Notes: generated by a model from the sequence alone, not told the origin. A stretch of DNA of 64,000 nt from Geobacteraceae bacterium (GCA_025355965.1 JANXYR010000034.1:16383-80382), one strand, 5' to 3'; positions 1-10,559 are shown, counted from the stretch's first letter. A program made the numbers and translations.

Positions 1-1186
1 GTGAACCGCAGGCGGTGATTTCGGTCGGAAGGTCGTCCGGTTCTATATAATTGCTTTCAGCCATCAGGATCGAACGCTCGATCACCGACTCCAGTTGCCG
101 CACATTACCGGGCCAACTGTAGTTCATCAACAGCTTCAGCGCCTGTTTCGAGATACCGGCCATTGTAATTCCCGCCGCCTTGCTGTATTTTTCAAGAAAA
201 AATTCTGCCAGAGTCTTGATGTCACTTCCCCGCTCGCGCAGTGGAGGGAGATTAACGCGGATAACGTTCAGCCGGTAGAACAGATCCTCACGGAAAGTCC
301 CTTTTTTTATCTCCTGTTCGAGCTCTTTGTTGGTTGCCGAGACCAAACGTACGTCCAGAGCGATATTGACTTTGCCACCAACCCTACGGACCTCCTTTTC
401 CTGGATGGCCCGCAGCAGCTTGGCCTGCATGGCTACGTTCATCTCACCGATCTCATCCAAAAAAACCGTGCCGCCGTCTGCCGCTTCGAATATACCGATC
501 TCACGTGCATTGGCACCAGTAAAGCTCCCTTTTTCATGACCAAACAGCTCACTTTCAATCAGTGTGTCCGGAATGGCAGCGCAATTAATGGCAATAAACG
601 GCTTGTCGCGCCGCGGGCTCCCTTCATGGATCGCCCGGGCAATCAGCTCTTTGCCGGTTCCTGATTCGCCCACAATCAAGACAGTTGAATTTGAAGGGGC
701 AATCTTGGCAACGATTCGGAAAACCTCCTTCATTTTGGGATGTTCACCCTGCATATTGGGTATCGTTGCTATTGCTTCTATCCGCTTCTGCAACACCCGG
801 TTTTCGCGCATCAGGCCGATGCGCTCAAAAGCTCGCAGCAGCGTTAGCACCAGATTGTCACGCTCCAGCGGTTTTTCCAGATAATCAAAGGCGCCTTTGC
901 GCATGGCTTCTACGGCTGAATCAACCGAACCGTGGGCCGTCATCATAATAATACATTGCTGCGGGTCATCAGCCAGGACCTTCTCCAGCAAGTCAAGCCC
1001 GCTCTGTCCCTGCATTTTGAGGTCGGTCATGATCAGGTCAAACTCGCGCTTTTCCAGCTGCTCCAACGCTTCGCGTACACCGGGTACATCAACGACATCG
1101 TATTTTTCTTTTTTCAGGATCAGGTTGAGGATATCCCGCTGCCCTTTTTCGTCATCTACTATCAGTATGCTACCGCTACTTTTCAT
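1..1186 (-). CDS. Sigma-54-dependent response regulator, NtrC family (partial, C-terminus off window)
   Basis: About 395 residues are visible; the reading frame runs off the left edge, so the C-terminal DNA-binding domain is missing. The N-terminus is a receiver domain (begins MKSSGSILIVDDEKG, with the phospho-acceptor Asp in the MTDLKM segment). It is followed by an AAA+ sigma-54 activation domain with a Walker A (GESGTGKE), a GSFTGA loop near residue 220 and a Walker B region (GGTVFLDEIGEM). Family knowledge: phosphorylated NtrC-type regulators hydrolyse ATP to open sigma-54 RNA polymerase promoters. The sigma-54 contact loop reads GSFTGA instead of the usual GAFTGA. The start lies 14 bases after the stop of a sensor kinase, so the two almost certainly form a cognate pair; the signal and targets cannot be read from the sequence. 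Confidence 0.93.
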   Translation of the reverse strand, partial: MKSSGSILIVDDEKGQRDILNLILKKEKYDVVDVPGVREALEQLEKREFDLIMTDLKMQGQSGLDLLEKVLADDPQQCIIMMTAHGSVDSAVEAMRKGAFDYLEKPLERDNLVLTLLRAFERIGLMRENRVLQKRIEAIATIPNMQGEHPKMKEVFRIVAKIAPSNSTVLIVGESGTGKELIARAIHEGSPRRDKPFIAINCAAIPDTLIESELFGHEKGSFTGANAREIGIFEAADGGTVFLDEIGEMNVAMQAKLLRAIQEKEVRRVGGKVNIALDVRLVSATNKELEQEIKKGTFREDLFYRLNVIRVNLPPLRERGSDIKTLAEFFLEKYSKAAGITMAGISKQALKLLMNYSWPGNVRQLESVIERSILMAESNYIEPDDLPTEITACGS

Positions 1187-1200
1187 AGTTCCTCAGTTTT

Positions 1201-2613
1201 TCAAGTTTCCGTCGGTTGCAGCGGCAACGAAACGGTAATGGTCGTTCCGGTGCCAACGGTGCTTTCAACATCTATTCCCCCACCATGTTCCTTGATGATC
1301 CGTTCGGTGATAGCCAGCCCCAGGCCGATACCAACATCCTTGGTTGTAAAATATGGCTGGAATATTTTGCTGATGTCGTCAGGAGATATACCACTCCCTT
1401 GATCGGTGAAGGTCAACTTCACCTGATCCTCTTCAAGTTGTGCTCCAAGAGTGATTGTGCCACCATCCGGCATGGCCTGAGAGGCGTTGGTGATAAAATT
1501 GAGGATGCAGTTACGAAACAGCTCGCCATCAATCCAGAGTGGCGGCAGATCGACGGGGATCTGCTTGACTACTACAACATGCTGTTCCGATAATCGGTCC
1601 TGAAGCACAGGCAGAACCTTGGCGAGCAGTTCCGGATAGACGACCTGCGTCCGGCGCAGTTTGAGTGGCCGCCCATAGTTCATGAAGTTCACCACCATGT
1701 AATTTGCGCGGCGTACCTCTTCTTTAATCTTTTCGGTCAATTCTAGCAGTTCGGAGCACTTATCGCCGCAGTTGGGGAGCATTTCGACTTTAAGGTGATC
1801 AATCGCCAGGCTGATATAATTAAGCGGATTCCTGATCTCGTGGGCGATGCCGGATGCCAGTTGGCCGACCCGGGAGAGGTGCTCCGCTTCATAAAGGCGC
1901 TTTTCCAGCGCTTCCCGCTCACGCAATTTTTCAACCATGTTGTTGAAACCTACAGCCATCTCTCCAATTTCATCGTTGCTTTCCACCGGAATGGTCACCG
2001 ACAGGTCGCCGGCCGAGACCCGTTTGAAGTCCTCCACCATGTTTTTGATCGGGGTAGTATAGCGCCGGGCGAGAAAGATAATCAAGGCGATGCCGACGGT
2101 GAAAACCATGCCGGTCGCGAACAGGCGGCGGATAAAATTGGCACGCTGTATGTCACGTATATTGTCCAGCAGCATATTGATCTGGACATACCCGAGCTGT
2201 TCATCCCCAACAATAACCGGAACCACTACTTCATACGGTTTTTGGGAGAGTACCGCGCCACCAATCGGTCGCTGTACCGCGTGAACACCCTTCTCCAGCT
2301 TTTTCAGCTCGCGTTTTTTACCGATCTTTTCCGGATCGGAGGAGTCGATAATTTCCCCCTCCGTATTGATGATGTTGATCTCGTTGATACCTTTTTCACG
2401 GGCCTTAATCAAATAATCGGTCAGGCGGGATGTCTCCGCATTGGAGGTGAGATCCTCAATGCTCATCTGGATCGCCTTGGATATCTCCTGAGAACTATCC
2501 TGAATCTCATTCACCAGAGCGGTCTGGGCATACTGGTTGAGTATGAAGAGAGTCAGCATCGCCAGGACGAGCAGCGAAAGCATTATAATGATCAGTTTGG
2601 CATTTAATTTCAT
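1201..2613 (-). CDS. Membrane-bound sensor histidine kinase (HAMP, HisKA, HATPase)
   Basis: A 470-residue kinase. Transmembrane segments at about residues 7-27 and 164-182 bracket an extracytoplasmic sensor region of about 135 residues. A HAMP linker follows (about 183-235), then a HisKA domain with the phospho-acceptor His258 in GIAHEIRNP, and a GHKL ATPase domain with an N box (NFITNASQAMP), G1 (DQGSGI) and G2 (GIGLGLAI). It should autophosphorylate and pass phosphate to the response regulator encoded 14 bases downstream. The sensor region has no motif I can name, so the ligand is unknown. It starts 10 bases after rimO and is the penultimate visible gene of the long leftward gene run. Confidence 0.93.
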   Translation of the reverse strand: MKLNAKLIIIMLSLLVLAMLTLFILNQYAQTALVNEIQDSSQEISKAIQMSIEDLTSNAETSRLTDYLIKAREKGINEINIINTEGEIIDSSDPEKIGKKRELKKLEKGVHAVQRPIGGAVLSQKPYEVVVPVIVGDEQLGYVQINMLLDNIRDIQRANFIRRLFATGMVFTVGIALIIFLARRYTTPIKNMVEDFKRVSAGDLSVTIPVESNDEIGEMAVGFNNMVEKLREREALEKRLYEAEHLSRVGQLASGIAHEIRNPLNYISLAIDHLKVEMLPNCGDKCSELLELTEKIKEEVRRANYMVVNFMNYGRPLKLRRTQVVYPELLAKVLPVLQDRLSEQHVVVVKQIPVDLPPLWIDGELFRNCILNFITNASQAMPDGGTITLGAQLEEDQVKLTFTDQGSGISPDDISKIFQPYFTTKDVGIGLGLAITERIIKEHGGGIDVESTVGTGTTITVSLPLQPTET

Positions 2614-2623
2614 GAGTGCCTGG

Positions 2624-3970
2624 CTATTCTACCATTTCACCGATCAGATCATAATCTGATGAGTCCGTGATCTTGAGCGTGACAATGTCGCCGATGTCAG
2701 CAGTTCCTGAAGTGATATAAACCTGCCCGTCGATGTCTGGTGCCTGGCGGGATGACCGCCCTTTGAGAAGCAGCTCTGTCTCCTCACTAAACCCTTCAAC
2801 AATTACCTGTTCGGTTGTCCCGATCAGTGTGCGGTTATGACGGAAAGAAAGACGCGCTTGGGCACGCATCAGTTTACGGTAGCGTTCCCGCTTGACCCGT
2901 TCTGAAACCTGATCCGGCAACTCAGCAGCGGGAGTACCCTCTTCCCTGGAGTAGCAGAACACCCCCAGGCGGTCGAAGCGTGTCTGCTCAACAAAGTTGG
3001 TCAGAGTTGTAAAGTCTTCGAGCGTTTCACCCGGAAAACCGACGATCAGCGATGTACGCAGGGCAATACCGGGAATTTCGCTCCGTAGTTTATCTATCAG
3101 ATCACGTATTTGTTGTTCCGAACTCCTCCGTTTCATCGCCTTCAGTACCGGATCGGAGATGTGCTGAATCGGAATGTCCAGATACTTGCAAATCTTCGGC
3201 TCCTCCCGAATCAGGGCGATAAGGCTGTCGGTGATTCCGTCAGGATATGCGTAGAGCAGCCGTATCCAGCGCAGGCCGTCAATTTTGGCCAGCCGTTTGA
3301 CAAGCATTTCTAGTGTGGTGCCGTCATCCATGTCACTGCCGTAACGGGTGATGTCCTGGGAGATCACATTGATCTCCTTGACCCCACGAGCGACCAATCG
3401 CTCCGCTTCGGCCACCAAAGCGTCTACCGGCCTGGAGCGATAGGCCCCGCGCAGTTTGGGGATAATGCAGTAAGAACAGCAGTTGGAACAGCCCTCACCG
3501 ATCTTGAGGTACGAAAACCAAGCGGGAGACGAGTTCAGGCGAGGTAATGTTTCGTCATAGATAAAATCGGGATCGCCGATATAGCGAAGCTGACCCTCAG
3601 TGCCGCTCTTTTCGGCGAGAATCTCGGCGATACGGGGATAATCTCCGGTGCCAATGAATATATCGACCTCAGGCAACTCCTTGGCCAACTCCTCCTGATA
3701 GCGCTGCGGCAGGCAGCCGGATACGATCAGGGTATGGCAATGCCCGTCATGCTTGCGCTCAGCCAGGTCGAGGATCGCATCTATACTTTCCTGCTTGGCT
3801 TCCTTGATGAATGAGCAAGTGTTGACGATGATAACATCGGCATCCTTCTCATCCATCGTGATCTCGTAATCCTGCTTCGAGAGCACCCCCAGCATAACTT
3901 CGGCATCCACAAGATTTTTCGGGCAACCAAGGCTGACCATGTTTACTTTTTGTTTTGCGATTTCGCTCAA
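2624..3970 (-). CDS. rimO: Ribosomal protein S12 methylthiotransferase RimO
   Basis: A 448-residue radical-SAM methylthiotransferase, the enzyme that adds a methylthio group to an aspartate of ribosomal protein S12. Visible domains: an N-terminal UPF0004 domain ([17 protein letters not shown]) with its cluster cysteines, a radical-SAM CX3CX2C motif (CSNCCSYC), and a C-terminal TRAM-type domain. I chose a TTG start at 3970: the complementary strand shows GAGGG about six bases upstream, the start gives a natural family N-terminus, and it leaves 13 bases after yajQ. An ATG at 4018 would overlap yajQ by 35 bases and add a non-family extension. An internal ATG at 3940 would leave almost nothing before the first conserved motif. 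Confidence 0.93.
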   Translation of the reverse strand: MSEIAKQKVNMVSLGCPKNLVDAEVMLGVLSKQDYEITMDEKDADVIIVNTCSFIKEAKQESIDAILDLAERKHDGHCHTLIVSGCLPQRYQEELAKELPEVDIFIGTGDYPRIAEILAEKSGTEGQLRYIGDPDFIYDETLPRLNSSPAWFSYLKIGEGCSNCCSYCIIPKLRGAYRSRPVDALVAEAERLVARGVKEINVISQDITRYGSDMDDGTTLEMLVKRLAKIDGLRWIRLLYAYPDGITDSLIALIREEPKICKYLDIPIQHISDPVLKAMKRRSSEQQIRDLIDKLRSEIPGIALRTSLIVGFPGETLEDFTTLTNFVEQTRFDRLGVFCYSREEGTPAAELPDQVSERVKRERYRKLMRAQARLSFRHNRTLIGTTEQVIVEGFSEETELLLKGRSSRQAPDIDGQVYITSGTADIGDIVTLKITDSSDYDLIGEMVE

Positions 3971-3983
3971 AATATCCCTCGTT

Positions 3984-4469
3984 CTACTCTCTGAAATTAG
4001 TAAACTGCATCTCGACATCCAGATCCTTACCCTTCAACAGCTGGATCGCATCCTGCAAATCGTCGCGATTCTTGCCGGTTACCCGCACCTGATCATCTTG
4101 GATTTGCGCCTGTACTTTTAGCTTGCTCTCTTTAATGGCATTGGTTATGTCCTTGGCTTTCTCCTTGGAGATCCCCTGCTGGACTGTGATGATCTGGCGG
4201 ACCATGCCGCCCGAAGCCTGCTCTACCTTGCCGTACTGAAGCGCCTTAATTGAAATATTGCGCTTCATGAATTTGGATTGCAGCACATCCACAACCGCTT
4301 TCAATTTGTAGTCGTCGTCTGCCAGGATCTTGACTGAGTCCTTCTCCGGCGTAATCTGGCATTTGGAACCCTTGAAGTCGTAACGCTGGCTAATCTCTTT
4401 GATTGCCTGATTCACGGCATTATCAACCTCCTGCATGTCTACTTTTGATACGATGTCGAATGACGGCAT
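3984..4469 (-). CDS. yajQ: YajQ-family nucleotide-binding protein
   Basis: A 161-residue protein of the YajQ / DUF520 family (begins [18 protein letters not shown] and ends [13 protein letters not shown], both family hallmarks). The length is typical. Family members bind nucleotides, with cyclic-di-GMP binding reported for some homologues; the physiological role is not settled. A strong Shine-Dalgarno GGAGG precedes the ATG. It sits between lolA (17 bases upstream) and rimO (13 bases downstream) and is probably co-transcribed with them. Confidence 0.9.
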   Translation of the reverse strand: MPSFDIVSKVDMQEVDNAVNQAIKEISQRYDFKGSKCQITPEKDSVKILADDDYKLKAVVDVLQSKFMKRNISIKALQYGKVEQASGGMVRQIITVQQGISKEKAKDITNAIKESKLKVQAQIQDDQVRVTGKNRDDLQDAIQLLKGKDLDVEMQFTNFRE

Positions 4470-4486
4470 AACTAAACCTCCAATAT

Positions 4487-5197
4487 TTACTGTTTTATTA
4501 CCTCAACCCCTTCCGGGATCTTGAAATTGAATTTTCCGTCGGCTATCCCCTTGTTGACCCGCGCTCTGCTGTAGTCAATCCGGGTCCGGTTGCCACCGGC
4601 GTCGTGAACTATCGAGGAAACGATAGGAAAGATGTTTTTGACCTCTCCGGCCGCCCGCATCTGTTCAACAGCTTCAGAGGATACTGTCAGCTGGAGTTTG
4701 GTCAGAACCGGGCTTGCTTTTTTCGGAACCAATTCAAGCTGATAGTTACCGTTTTTGTCCTGCGGCTCAGCAGCTAAAGTAACGTCAAAGTCACGTGAGA
4801 CATGGCCAAGGCCGGTCAGATATGAAAGTGCGATGGAGTTGCCTCCGGCAAACATGGCGGCAACACTGTTAACCAGTACCTGCTTGCTTTCCGGCGTATA
4901 AAACCAGACCTGTTTGCCGTTGGAGATGATCTGCTGTTTAGGCTTGGAATAGTTGAAACGGAACATGGCAGTTGCCGATGCGGGGCGCTTCAACAATACT
5001 TCGCCACTTCCCTTCTGCTCCCGATTGACAGCAGCTATGGTAGTCTTCTGGGAAAAATCGGCCTGCACGTCCTGCAATCCGGCATATCCTTTCTCAAGGG
5101 CTGAGACAACCTCCTTGAGAGAAGCCGGTGTAGATGCAGCGGACAGCGGGATTGCGTAAAACGACACCAGTATGCATATGGTTAATATTCTGAACAT
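4487..5197 (-). CDS. lolA: Outer-membrane lipoprotein carrier LolA-like protein
   Basis: A 236-residue exported protein with a signal peptide (hydrophobic segment [15 protein letters not shown], likely cleaved near residue 21). The body matches the LolA fold: an early segment with ADFSQKTT, and the central [19 protein letters not shown] strand (here [16 protein letters not shown]). LolA is the periplasmic chaperone that ferries lipoproteins from LolCDE to the outer membrane. It is slightly longer than E. coli LolA (about 200 residues). It is separated from the upstream cheA-type gene by 141 bases that may hold its own promoter and is followed 17 bases later by yajQ. Confidence 0.85.
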   Translation of the reverse strand: MFRILTICILVSFYAIPLSAASTPASLKEVVSALEKGYAGLQDVQADFSQKTTIAAVNREQKGSGEVLLKRPASATAMFRFNYSKPKQQIISNGKQVWFYTPESKQVLVNSVAAMFAGGNSIALSYLTGLGHVSRDFDVTLAAEPQDKNGNYQLELVPKKASPVLTKLQLTVSSEAVEQMRAAGEVKNIFPIVSSIVHDAGGNRTRIDYSRARVNKGIADGKFNFKIPEGVEVIKQ

Positions 5198-5279
5198 TAG
5201 TTGATACCTTTCTTATCGCTGCGGGGTGGTTTAGAAACTCTGAAACTACAATTCCTGCTGTTTAGGAGTGCGATACTGC

Positions 5280-5308
5280 CATATATGAGCGGCCGCCGCA
5301 ACCGACAA
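5280..5308 (-). promoter_or_regulatory. Possible sigma-70 promoter ahead of lolA
   Basis: On the minus strand a TTGTCG (-35, 5303-5308) is followed after 17 bases by TATATG (-10, 5280-5285). Each hexamer matches consensus at four of six positions. It lies in the only sizeable gap (5198-5338) of the leftward gene run, which fits a promoter for lolA-yajQ-rimO and the two-component genes. Weak evidence. Confidence 0.35.
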
Positions 5309-5338
5309 CTACCAGCGGCACTGCCCGGTCTGCTTGCA

Positions 5339-6964
5339 TCAGGCCAGTGCGCTAGCATCTGCAACAAATAGCACCCGTCCATCGCCTGTGACCGTTGCAC
5401 CGCTAAACCCCCGCAGGTGTGAAAGCGGTGAACGGAGGGGGCGGACAAAAATCTCCTGTTGGCCAGAGATGTGGTCAGCGCTAAAAGCAAGTAGAATGCC
5501 TCCGACATCACAGACCACAACCGGCAGCAGAGCGTTGTCCTCTTTTGAGGACTCCGTCAGGTGCAGTGCCTGCCGAAGGCTACGAAGACGGAGTTGCTGA
5601 TCTCCCATTATTATCGTAGAGACGCCTGACTCTTCGCGGATTTCGGAACGTTTTAGCTCCAGGGTCCGCTTGACAACAGTCAGCGGAAACGCGATCTCGA
5701 ACGGGCCACATTGGACAATCAGGGCATGAATGATCGAGATTGTTATCGGCAGTCGCATGACAAAACAACTCCCCATACCGCTCTGTGACTTGATGGTCAG
5801 AACCCCGGCCAGCTCATGCACGGCCTCACGTACAGCATCCATGCCAACACCCCGCCCGGAAATATCCGTAACAGCTGCAGCAGTAGAAAAACCGGGTTTA
5901 CAGATCAGTTGGTATGCCTCTTCCTGGGTCATCTGTCTGGCCTGTCCGGAAGAGATAAGCCCCTTTTCAACAGCCTTTAGCTTCAGAGATTCCGGGTCCA
6001 TGCCTCGACCGTCATCGTTAATGATTATTTCAACATGGTCTTTGTCACGGCAGACCGTAAGTGTTATCGTGCTACCGAAAGGTTTACCCGCCATTACCCT
6101 TTCATCGGCCGTCTCCAGGCCGTGATCAACAGCATTGCGCAGGATATGGACAATCGGTTCGGTGATTTCTTCCAAAATGCCACGATCCAGTTCGATCTCT
6201 TTTCCCTCAAGCTGGAAATGGACCTCTTTTCCCTGCTTACGCGCCAGATCACGCACCAGGCGTGGAAACCGCTCGGATATAAATGAAAACGGCAGCATGC
6301 GCGCTTTGAAAACCTCATCGCGCAGATCCCGCAGTAGCGCGGTAAGCTGGTGGAGCGGTTCCCGGCATTCGGTCGCATCAGCCTGGCGGATGGACTCGGC
6401 AAGGCGGTAGCGGTTGGTAATCAGCTCTCCGGTGATATTGACCAGATGATCAAGGGTTTCGGTTTTGATGCGGATACTTTTGAAGGAATCGGTTCGCCTG
6501 AATTGATGAGTTACTACAGGCGTTTCCGGAGTATTGTCTGCCACTTGTAGCGGCAAATTGGGATCTAAATTCGCGTGCGCTTTATCGGATGGATCAAATG
6601 CTGCGAGTCGCTCGATCAGCGCGGTCGTGTCTTCAAGTACGTCGCTCCCAGATTCAATCCCGGAGACCAGACGGGCCAGGGCATCACTCCCTGCCAAAAG
6701 AAGGTCTGTCAGAGCGGGGGACAGCCGGAATTCACCACTGCGAATCCTCCCCAGGAGATCCTCCATGGTATGGGCTATCCCAACTATCTGATCATAACCC
6801 ATAGTCGCAGCCATTCCTTTCATGGAATGGGCATGGCGAAATAGCTCATCAATCGCGGCGGAGTCGTTAGGGGATTCTTCGAGGTGTACAATCAGTTCAC
6901 TGAATGCGGAGAGATGGCTGCGGGATTCAGAAACGAACAGATCCCGATAGAGGGACATGTCCAT
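5339..6964 (-). CDS. CheA-type chemotaxis histidine kinase
   Basis: A 541-residue kinase with CheA architecture: an HPt domain (about 1-105, phospho-acceptor His46 in HAHSMKG), a dimerisation helix region (about 165-230), a GHKL ATPase domain (NAVDHGLE, NDDGRGMD, GRGVGMD), and a C-terminal CheW-like domain (about 410-541). The P2 domain that recruits CheY in E. coli CheA is absent or reduced to a linker, so the protein is shorter than the usual 650 residues. CheA kinases phosphorylate CheY on cue from chemoreceptors. The CheY gene lies just 3 bases upstream. No receptor, CheR, CheB or separate CheW is in the window, so the pair may serve a process other than flagellar taxis. Confidence 0.9.
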   Translation of the reverse strand: MDMSLYRDLFVSESRSHLSAFSELIVHLEESPNDSAAIDELFRHAHSMKGMAATMGYDQIVGIAHTMEDLLGRIRSGEFRLSPALTDLLLAGSDALARLVSGIESGSDVLEDTTALIERLAAFDPSDKAHANLDPNLPLQVADNTPETPVVTHQFRRTDSFKSIRIKTETLDHLVNITGELITNRYRLAESIRQADATECREPLHQLTALLRDLRDEVFKARMLPFSFISERFPRLVRDLARKQGKEVHFQLEGKEIELDRGILEEITEPIVHILRNAVDHGLETADERVMAGKPFGSTITLTVCRDKDHVEIIINDDGRGMDPESLKLKAVEKGLISSGQARQMTQEEAYQLICKPGFSTAAAVTDISGRGVGMDAVREAVHELAGVLTIKSQSGMGSCFVMRLPITISIIHALIVQCGPFEIAFPLTVVKRTLELKRSEIREESGVSTIIMGDQQLRLRSLRQALHLTESSKEDNALLPVVVCDVGGILLAFSADHISGQQEIFVRPLRSPLSHLRGFSGATVTGDGRVLFVADASALA

Positions 6965-6967
6965 TGG

Positions 6968-7330
6968 TCAATACTCCAGGTTTTCTAGCACTTCGGATAC
7001 TTTCTCAGGGGTAAACGGTTTCTGGATAAAAGCTTTTGCACCCAGGTCGAGTGATTTCTGGATAACCTGAGCCTGACCGATCGAAGAGCAAACAACAATT
7101 TTAGAGTCAGGGCAAACAGTAATAATTGATTCAAGAAGGTCGAGACCGTTAGAGTCAGGCAGAATGATATCCAACATGATAATATCCGGGTGGCTGGCAT
7201 GCAGGTTTTTCATGGCCTCTATGCCGCTCGCCGCTTCAGCCACCACGATGTACCCCTTTTCGACAAGAATCCCGCGCAGTATTTTGCGCATGAAGAGGGA
7301 ATCATCGACAATCATCACGGTCCGGCTCAT
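6968..7330 (-). CDS. CheY-like single-domain response regulator
   Basis: A 120-residue stand-alone receiver domain. The acidic pocket is Asp9-Asp10, the phospho-acceptor is Asp54 (IIMLDI), the switch Ser is at 82 or 83, and the conserved Lys is at 104 (QKPF). There is no output domain, so signalling must be through protein contact, as with CheY. It is the first gene of a two-gene unit with the CheA-type kinase (3-base gap) and begins 10 bases after gatB, so it is probably read from the gatCAB transcript. Confidence 0.92.
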   Translation of the reverse strand: MSRTVMIVDDSLFMRKILRGILVEKGYIVVAEAASGIEAMKNLHASHPDIIMLDIILPDSNGLDLLESIITVCPDSKIVVCSSIGQAQVIQKSLDLGAKAFIQKPFTPEKVSEVLENLEY

Positions 7331-7340
7331 AATTAACCTC

Positions 7341-8783
7341 CTACCCCTTTAATTTGTTAAGCAGCAGTTCGTTAACTACCGTCGGGTTGGCTTTTCCTTT
7401 GCTTGCTTTCATGACCTGACCGACAAAAAAACCGAATACTTTTTCCTTGCCACCACGATACTCTTCTACCTGTCCGGCGTTGGCAGCCATGATTTCGTCG
7501 ATGATGCCTTCGATGGCACCGCTGTCGGATACCTGGAGCAGTCCCTGCTCTTCGACGATGAGATGTGGCGCTTTGCCGCTCCGCCACATCTCATCAAAAA
7601 CGGTTTTGGCAATCTTGCCAGAAATAGTGCCGTTGTCGATCAGTTTCAATAGCTCTGCCAATTGCTCAGGGGATACCGGGCATGTTTCAATTGATGTACC
7701 ACTGTCATTTAACGCCCTAGTGATTTCACCCATAACCCAGTTGCCCACCGCCTTGGCATTGCCACCCGCGGTAACACCAGCTTCAAAGTAATCGGCCAGT
7801 GACCGGCTAGCGATCAGTACTTCAGCGTCGCAGAGAGGCAGTCCCATGTCGGCCATGAAGCGTTGCTGCCGCTGTTCCGGTAGCTCTGGCAGTTCTTGTC
7901 GCGAGCGCTCTATCCACTCGTTGCTGATAACCAGCGGCACCAGATCCGGATCGGGAAAATAGCGGTAATCGTGGGCCTCTTCCTTGCTGCGCATCGAGCG
8001 GGTTTTTCCGCTGTTCGGATCAAAAAGGCGGGTTTCCTGAACGACGGTGCCACCATCCTCGATCAGGTCAATTTGCCGCTCGATCTCATATTCGATAGCC
8101 TGTTTGACAAATTTAAATGAATTGACGTTCTTGATCTCAGCCCGAGTGCCCAATTTGTCTGAGCCGACCGGCATAACCGACACGTTGGCGTCGCAGCGGA
8201 AACTTCCTTCCTCCATGTTCCCGTCACATATTCCAAGCCAGGTTACGATCTGGTGTAACTGTTTCAAATATACTACAGCCTCGTCAGACGAGCGCAAATC
8301 AGGTTCGGAAACTACTTCCAGCAGTGGTGTACAGGCACGGTTCAGGTCAACACCAGAGCCATCACCCGGGCCGGACAGTTCACCATGCACCAGCTTGCCG
8401 GCGTCTTCTTCCATGTGGATACGGGTGATGCCGATTCGCTTTGGCTCCTCCCCCTCGACCTTGATATCCAGCCACCCCCACTGACAGATCGGATCTTCAA
8501 ACTGGCTGATCTGGTACCCTTTGGGGAGATCGGGGTAGAAGTAGTTCTTGCGAGCAAAAATGCTGCGCGGGGTGATGGAACAGTTGGTGGAGAGGCCTGC
8601 CTTGATGGCAAATTCCACGACCTTCTTGTTCAGCACCGGCAGAGCACCGGGTAGTCCGAGGCAGACAGGACATGTCTGGGAATTCGGCTCGGCACCGAAC
8701 TTTGTCGAGCAACCGCAGAATATTTTGGTGTCGGTCAGGAGCTGAACGTGAACTTCAAGACCTATGACAGGTTGGTATTTCAT
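7341..8783 (-). CDS. gatB: Asp-tRNA(Asn)/Glu-tRNA(Gln) amidotransferase subunit B
   Basis: A 480-residue GatB of standard length. The start [21 protein letters not shown], the [14 protein letters not shown] segment and the C-terminal tail domain ending NPTVVNELL are diagnostic. GatB activates the misacylated tRNA with ATP before ammonia from GatA converts Glu-tRNA(Gln) or Asp-tRNA(Asn) to the amidated form. The zinc-site cysteines near the N-terminus (CGCSTKF and CPVC) are present. It follows gatA after 15 bases. Confidence 0.97.
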   Translation of the reverse strand: MKYQPVIGLEVHVQLLTDTKIFCGCSTKFGAEPNSQTCPVCLGLPGALPVLNKKVVEFAIKAGLSTNCSITPRSIFARKNYFYPDLPKGYQISQFEDPICQWGWLDIKVEGEEPKRIGITRIHMEEDAGKLVHGELSGPGDGSGVDLNRACTPLLEVVSEPDLRSSDEAVVYLKQLHQIVTWLGICDGNMEEGSFRCDANVSVMPVGSDKLGTRAEIKNVNSFKFVKQAIEYEIERQIDLIEDGGTVVQETRLFDPNSGKTRSMRSKEEAHDYRYFPDPDLVPLVISNEWIERSRQELPELPEQRQQRFMADMGLPLCDAEVLIASRSLADYFEAGVTAGGNAKAVGNWVMGEITRALNDSGTSIETCPVSPEQLAELLKLIDNGTISGKIAKTVFDEMWRSGKAPHLIVEEQGLLQVSDSGAIEGIIDEIMAANAGQVEEYRGGKEKVFGFFVGQVMKASKGKANPTVVNELLLNKLKG

Positions 8784-8798
8784 AATATGCTCCGGAAG

Positions 8799-10253
8799 TT
8801 AAATCGTTGCTTTTCTGATGTGCCACTCAGTGGCCTGCTCAAATGCATAGCCTGCCTGCAGAAGTGCCTCTTCGCCGAATGGTTTGCCGATCAATTGCAG
8901 ACCGATAGGAAGGCCGGTCGTTGAAAAGCCGGCCGGAAGCGACATGGCACAGGTGCCTGCCAGGTTGACCGGGATGGTGAAAATATCGGACAGGTACATC
9001 TGCAACGGATCGTTGATCTTTTCGCCGATCTTGAACGCCGGGGTTGGTGCAACCGGTGTCAACATGACATCGACATCTGCAAACGCCCTGATAAAATCAT
9101 TCATAATCAGGGTGCGCACCTTCTGAGCCTTGACGTAATAGGCGTCATAATAGCCGGACGAAAGTGCGTATGTGCCAAGCATTATGCGGCGCTTGACTTC
9201 AGCCCCGAATCCTTCGCTGCGACTTTTTGTGTACATATCCAGCAATCCGTCAGCCTCGGCACGGTGACCGAAACGAACGCCGTCATAGCGTGCCAGATTG
9301 GAGCTTGCTTCAGCGGTCGCGATCAGATAGTAGGTTGCAACTGCGTAATCCGTGTGAGGCAACGAAATTTCGACAAATTCCGCACCGAGGCGCCGGTAGG
9401 TTTCGATGGCGGCATCCATAGCCACCTGCACATCCGGGTCAAGGCCATCGATGAAGTACTCTTTCGGAAGGCCGATCTTCAGCCCCTTTACACCGTTTTT
9501 CAGGGTGGCGCTATAGTTCGGCACCGGCGTGTCAACGCTGGTGGAGTCTTTGGGGTCGTGGCCGGCAATCGCCTCCAGCATGACGGCACAGTCTGCCACG
9601 TCTCTGGTTAGAGGCCCGACTTGGTCCAGTGAAGATGCGTAGGCGATTACACCGTAGCGGGAAACCCGGCCATAAGTCGGTTTCAGTCCGACGCAGCCAC
9701 AGTGCGAAGCTGGCTGGCGGATGGAACCACCGGTGTCCGTCCCAAGTGTCGCGATAGCCTGGCTGGCCGCAACCGCCGCTGCCGATCCACCCGACGACCC
9801 ACCCGGAATGCGGCTCAAGTCCCAAGGGTTACGGGTTGTGCCGTAGGCGCTTGATTCGTTTGAGGAACCCATGGCAAACTCGTCCTGGTTCAGCTTTCCG
9901 AGCAGTACCGCTCCGCGATCCCTCAGTTTTTCCCAGGAGGCCGCACTGTAAGGGGGAATAAAGTTATTCAGAATGCGTGAGCCGCAGGTTGTGAGGATTC
10001 CTTCCGTCAGGAAAATATCCTTGATAGCCATCGGGATGCCGGTCATCAGATGGCACTCGCCTCGCGCAATTCTCTGATCTGCGGACTCGGCAGCGACCAG
10101 AGCTTTTTCAGGCGTCACTGTGATAAAGGAACCGACCTGCGGTTCAACGGATTCAATGCGCTCAAGCATGGCTGCGGTTGCTTCCACTGAAGAAATTTGC
10201 TTCCCCTTCAGTGCATTGTGTAGTTCATGGATGGTCATGTTGAAAATATTCAT
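8799..10253 (-). CDS. gatA: Asp-tRNA(Asn)/Glu-tRNA(Gln) amidotransferase subunit A
   Basis: A 484-residue amidase-signature protein. The catalytic Ser-cisSer-Lys triad is visible: Lys in MAIKDIF, and the two serines in the [13 protein letters not shown] loop and the downstream [12 protein letters not shown] segment. GatA releases ammonia from glutamine or asparagine and passes it to GatB. Length and N-terminus are typical. It sits between gatC (18 bases upstream) and gatB (15 bases downstream), the classic gatCAB order. Confidence 0.97.
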   Translation of the reverse strand: MNIFNMTIHELHNALKGKQISSVEATAAMLERIESVEPQVGSFITVTPEKALVAAESADQRIARGECHLMTGIPMAIKDIFLTEGILTTCGSRILNNFIPPYSAASWEKLRDRGAVLLGKLNQDEFAMGSSNESSAYGTTRNPWDLSRIPGGSSGGSAAAVAASQAIATLGTDTGGSIRQPASHCGCVGLKPTYGRVSRYGVIAYASSLDQVGPLTRDVADCAVMLEAIAGHDPKDSTSVDTPVPNYSATLKNGVKGLKIGLPKEYFIDGLDPDVQVAMDAAIETYRRLGAEFVEISLPHTDYAVATYYLIATAEASSNLARYDGVRFGHRAEADGLLDMYTKSRSEGFGAEVKRRIMLGTYALSSGYYDAYYVKAQKVRTLIMNDFIRAFADVDVMLTPVAPTPAFKIGEKINDPLQMYLSDIFTIPVNLAGTCAMSLPAGFSTTGLPIGLQLIGKPFGEEALLQAGYAFEQATEWHIRKATI

Positions 10254-10271
10254 GATAAATGTATTCCTTGG

Positions 10272-10559
10272 CTATTCAATAACTTTTGGTACGGCAAAAA
10301 AAGAACCTGAACGATCTGGAGCGTTGGCCAAAGCCTTCTCCAGACCGATTGAAGATTTTGTAATATCCTCGCGGAAAGCATTCTCCATCGGTACAGCGTG
10401 TGAGGTTGGCACTATTCCTTCCGTATTTACACCGTTCAATTTTTCTACATAGCCAAGGATTGCGTCCATCTGGCCGGCAAACAACTCTTTTTCTCCAAGG
10501 TTGAGTTCAAGCCGAGCAAGCCGGGCTACATGCTCGACATCTGCAACTGTTATCTTCAT
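10272..10559 (-). CDS. gatC: Asp-tRNA(Asn)/Glu-tRNA(Gln) amidotransferase subunit C
   Basis: A 95-residue GatC, the small clamp subunit that stabilises GatA-GatB. The N-terminal helix (VEHVARLARLELN) and the C-terminal RED segment (AFREDI) are typical. A good Shine-Dalgarno (TTGGAG) precedes the ATG. It is the first gene of the leftward run and is preceded by a convincing promoter at 10597-10625. Confidence 0.95.
   Translation of the reverse strand: MKITVADVEHVARLARLELNLGEKELFAGQMDAILGYVEKLNGVNTEGIVPTSHAVPMENAFREDITKSSIGLEKALANAPDRSGSFFAVPKVIE

Noticed and set aside
1795..2607. A 270-codon plus-strand open frame
   Set aside because: It lies wholly antisense to the sensor histidine kinase, whose domains are unmistakable.
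5197..5520. A 107-codon minus-strand open frame between cheA and lolA
   Set aside because: It overlaps the end of the CheA-type gene in another frame and has no family features or ribosome site.
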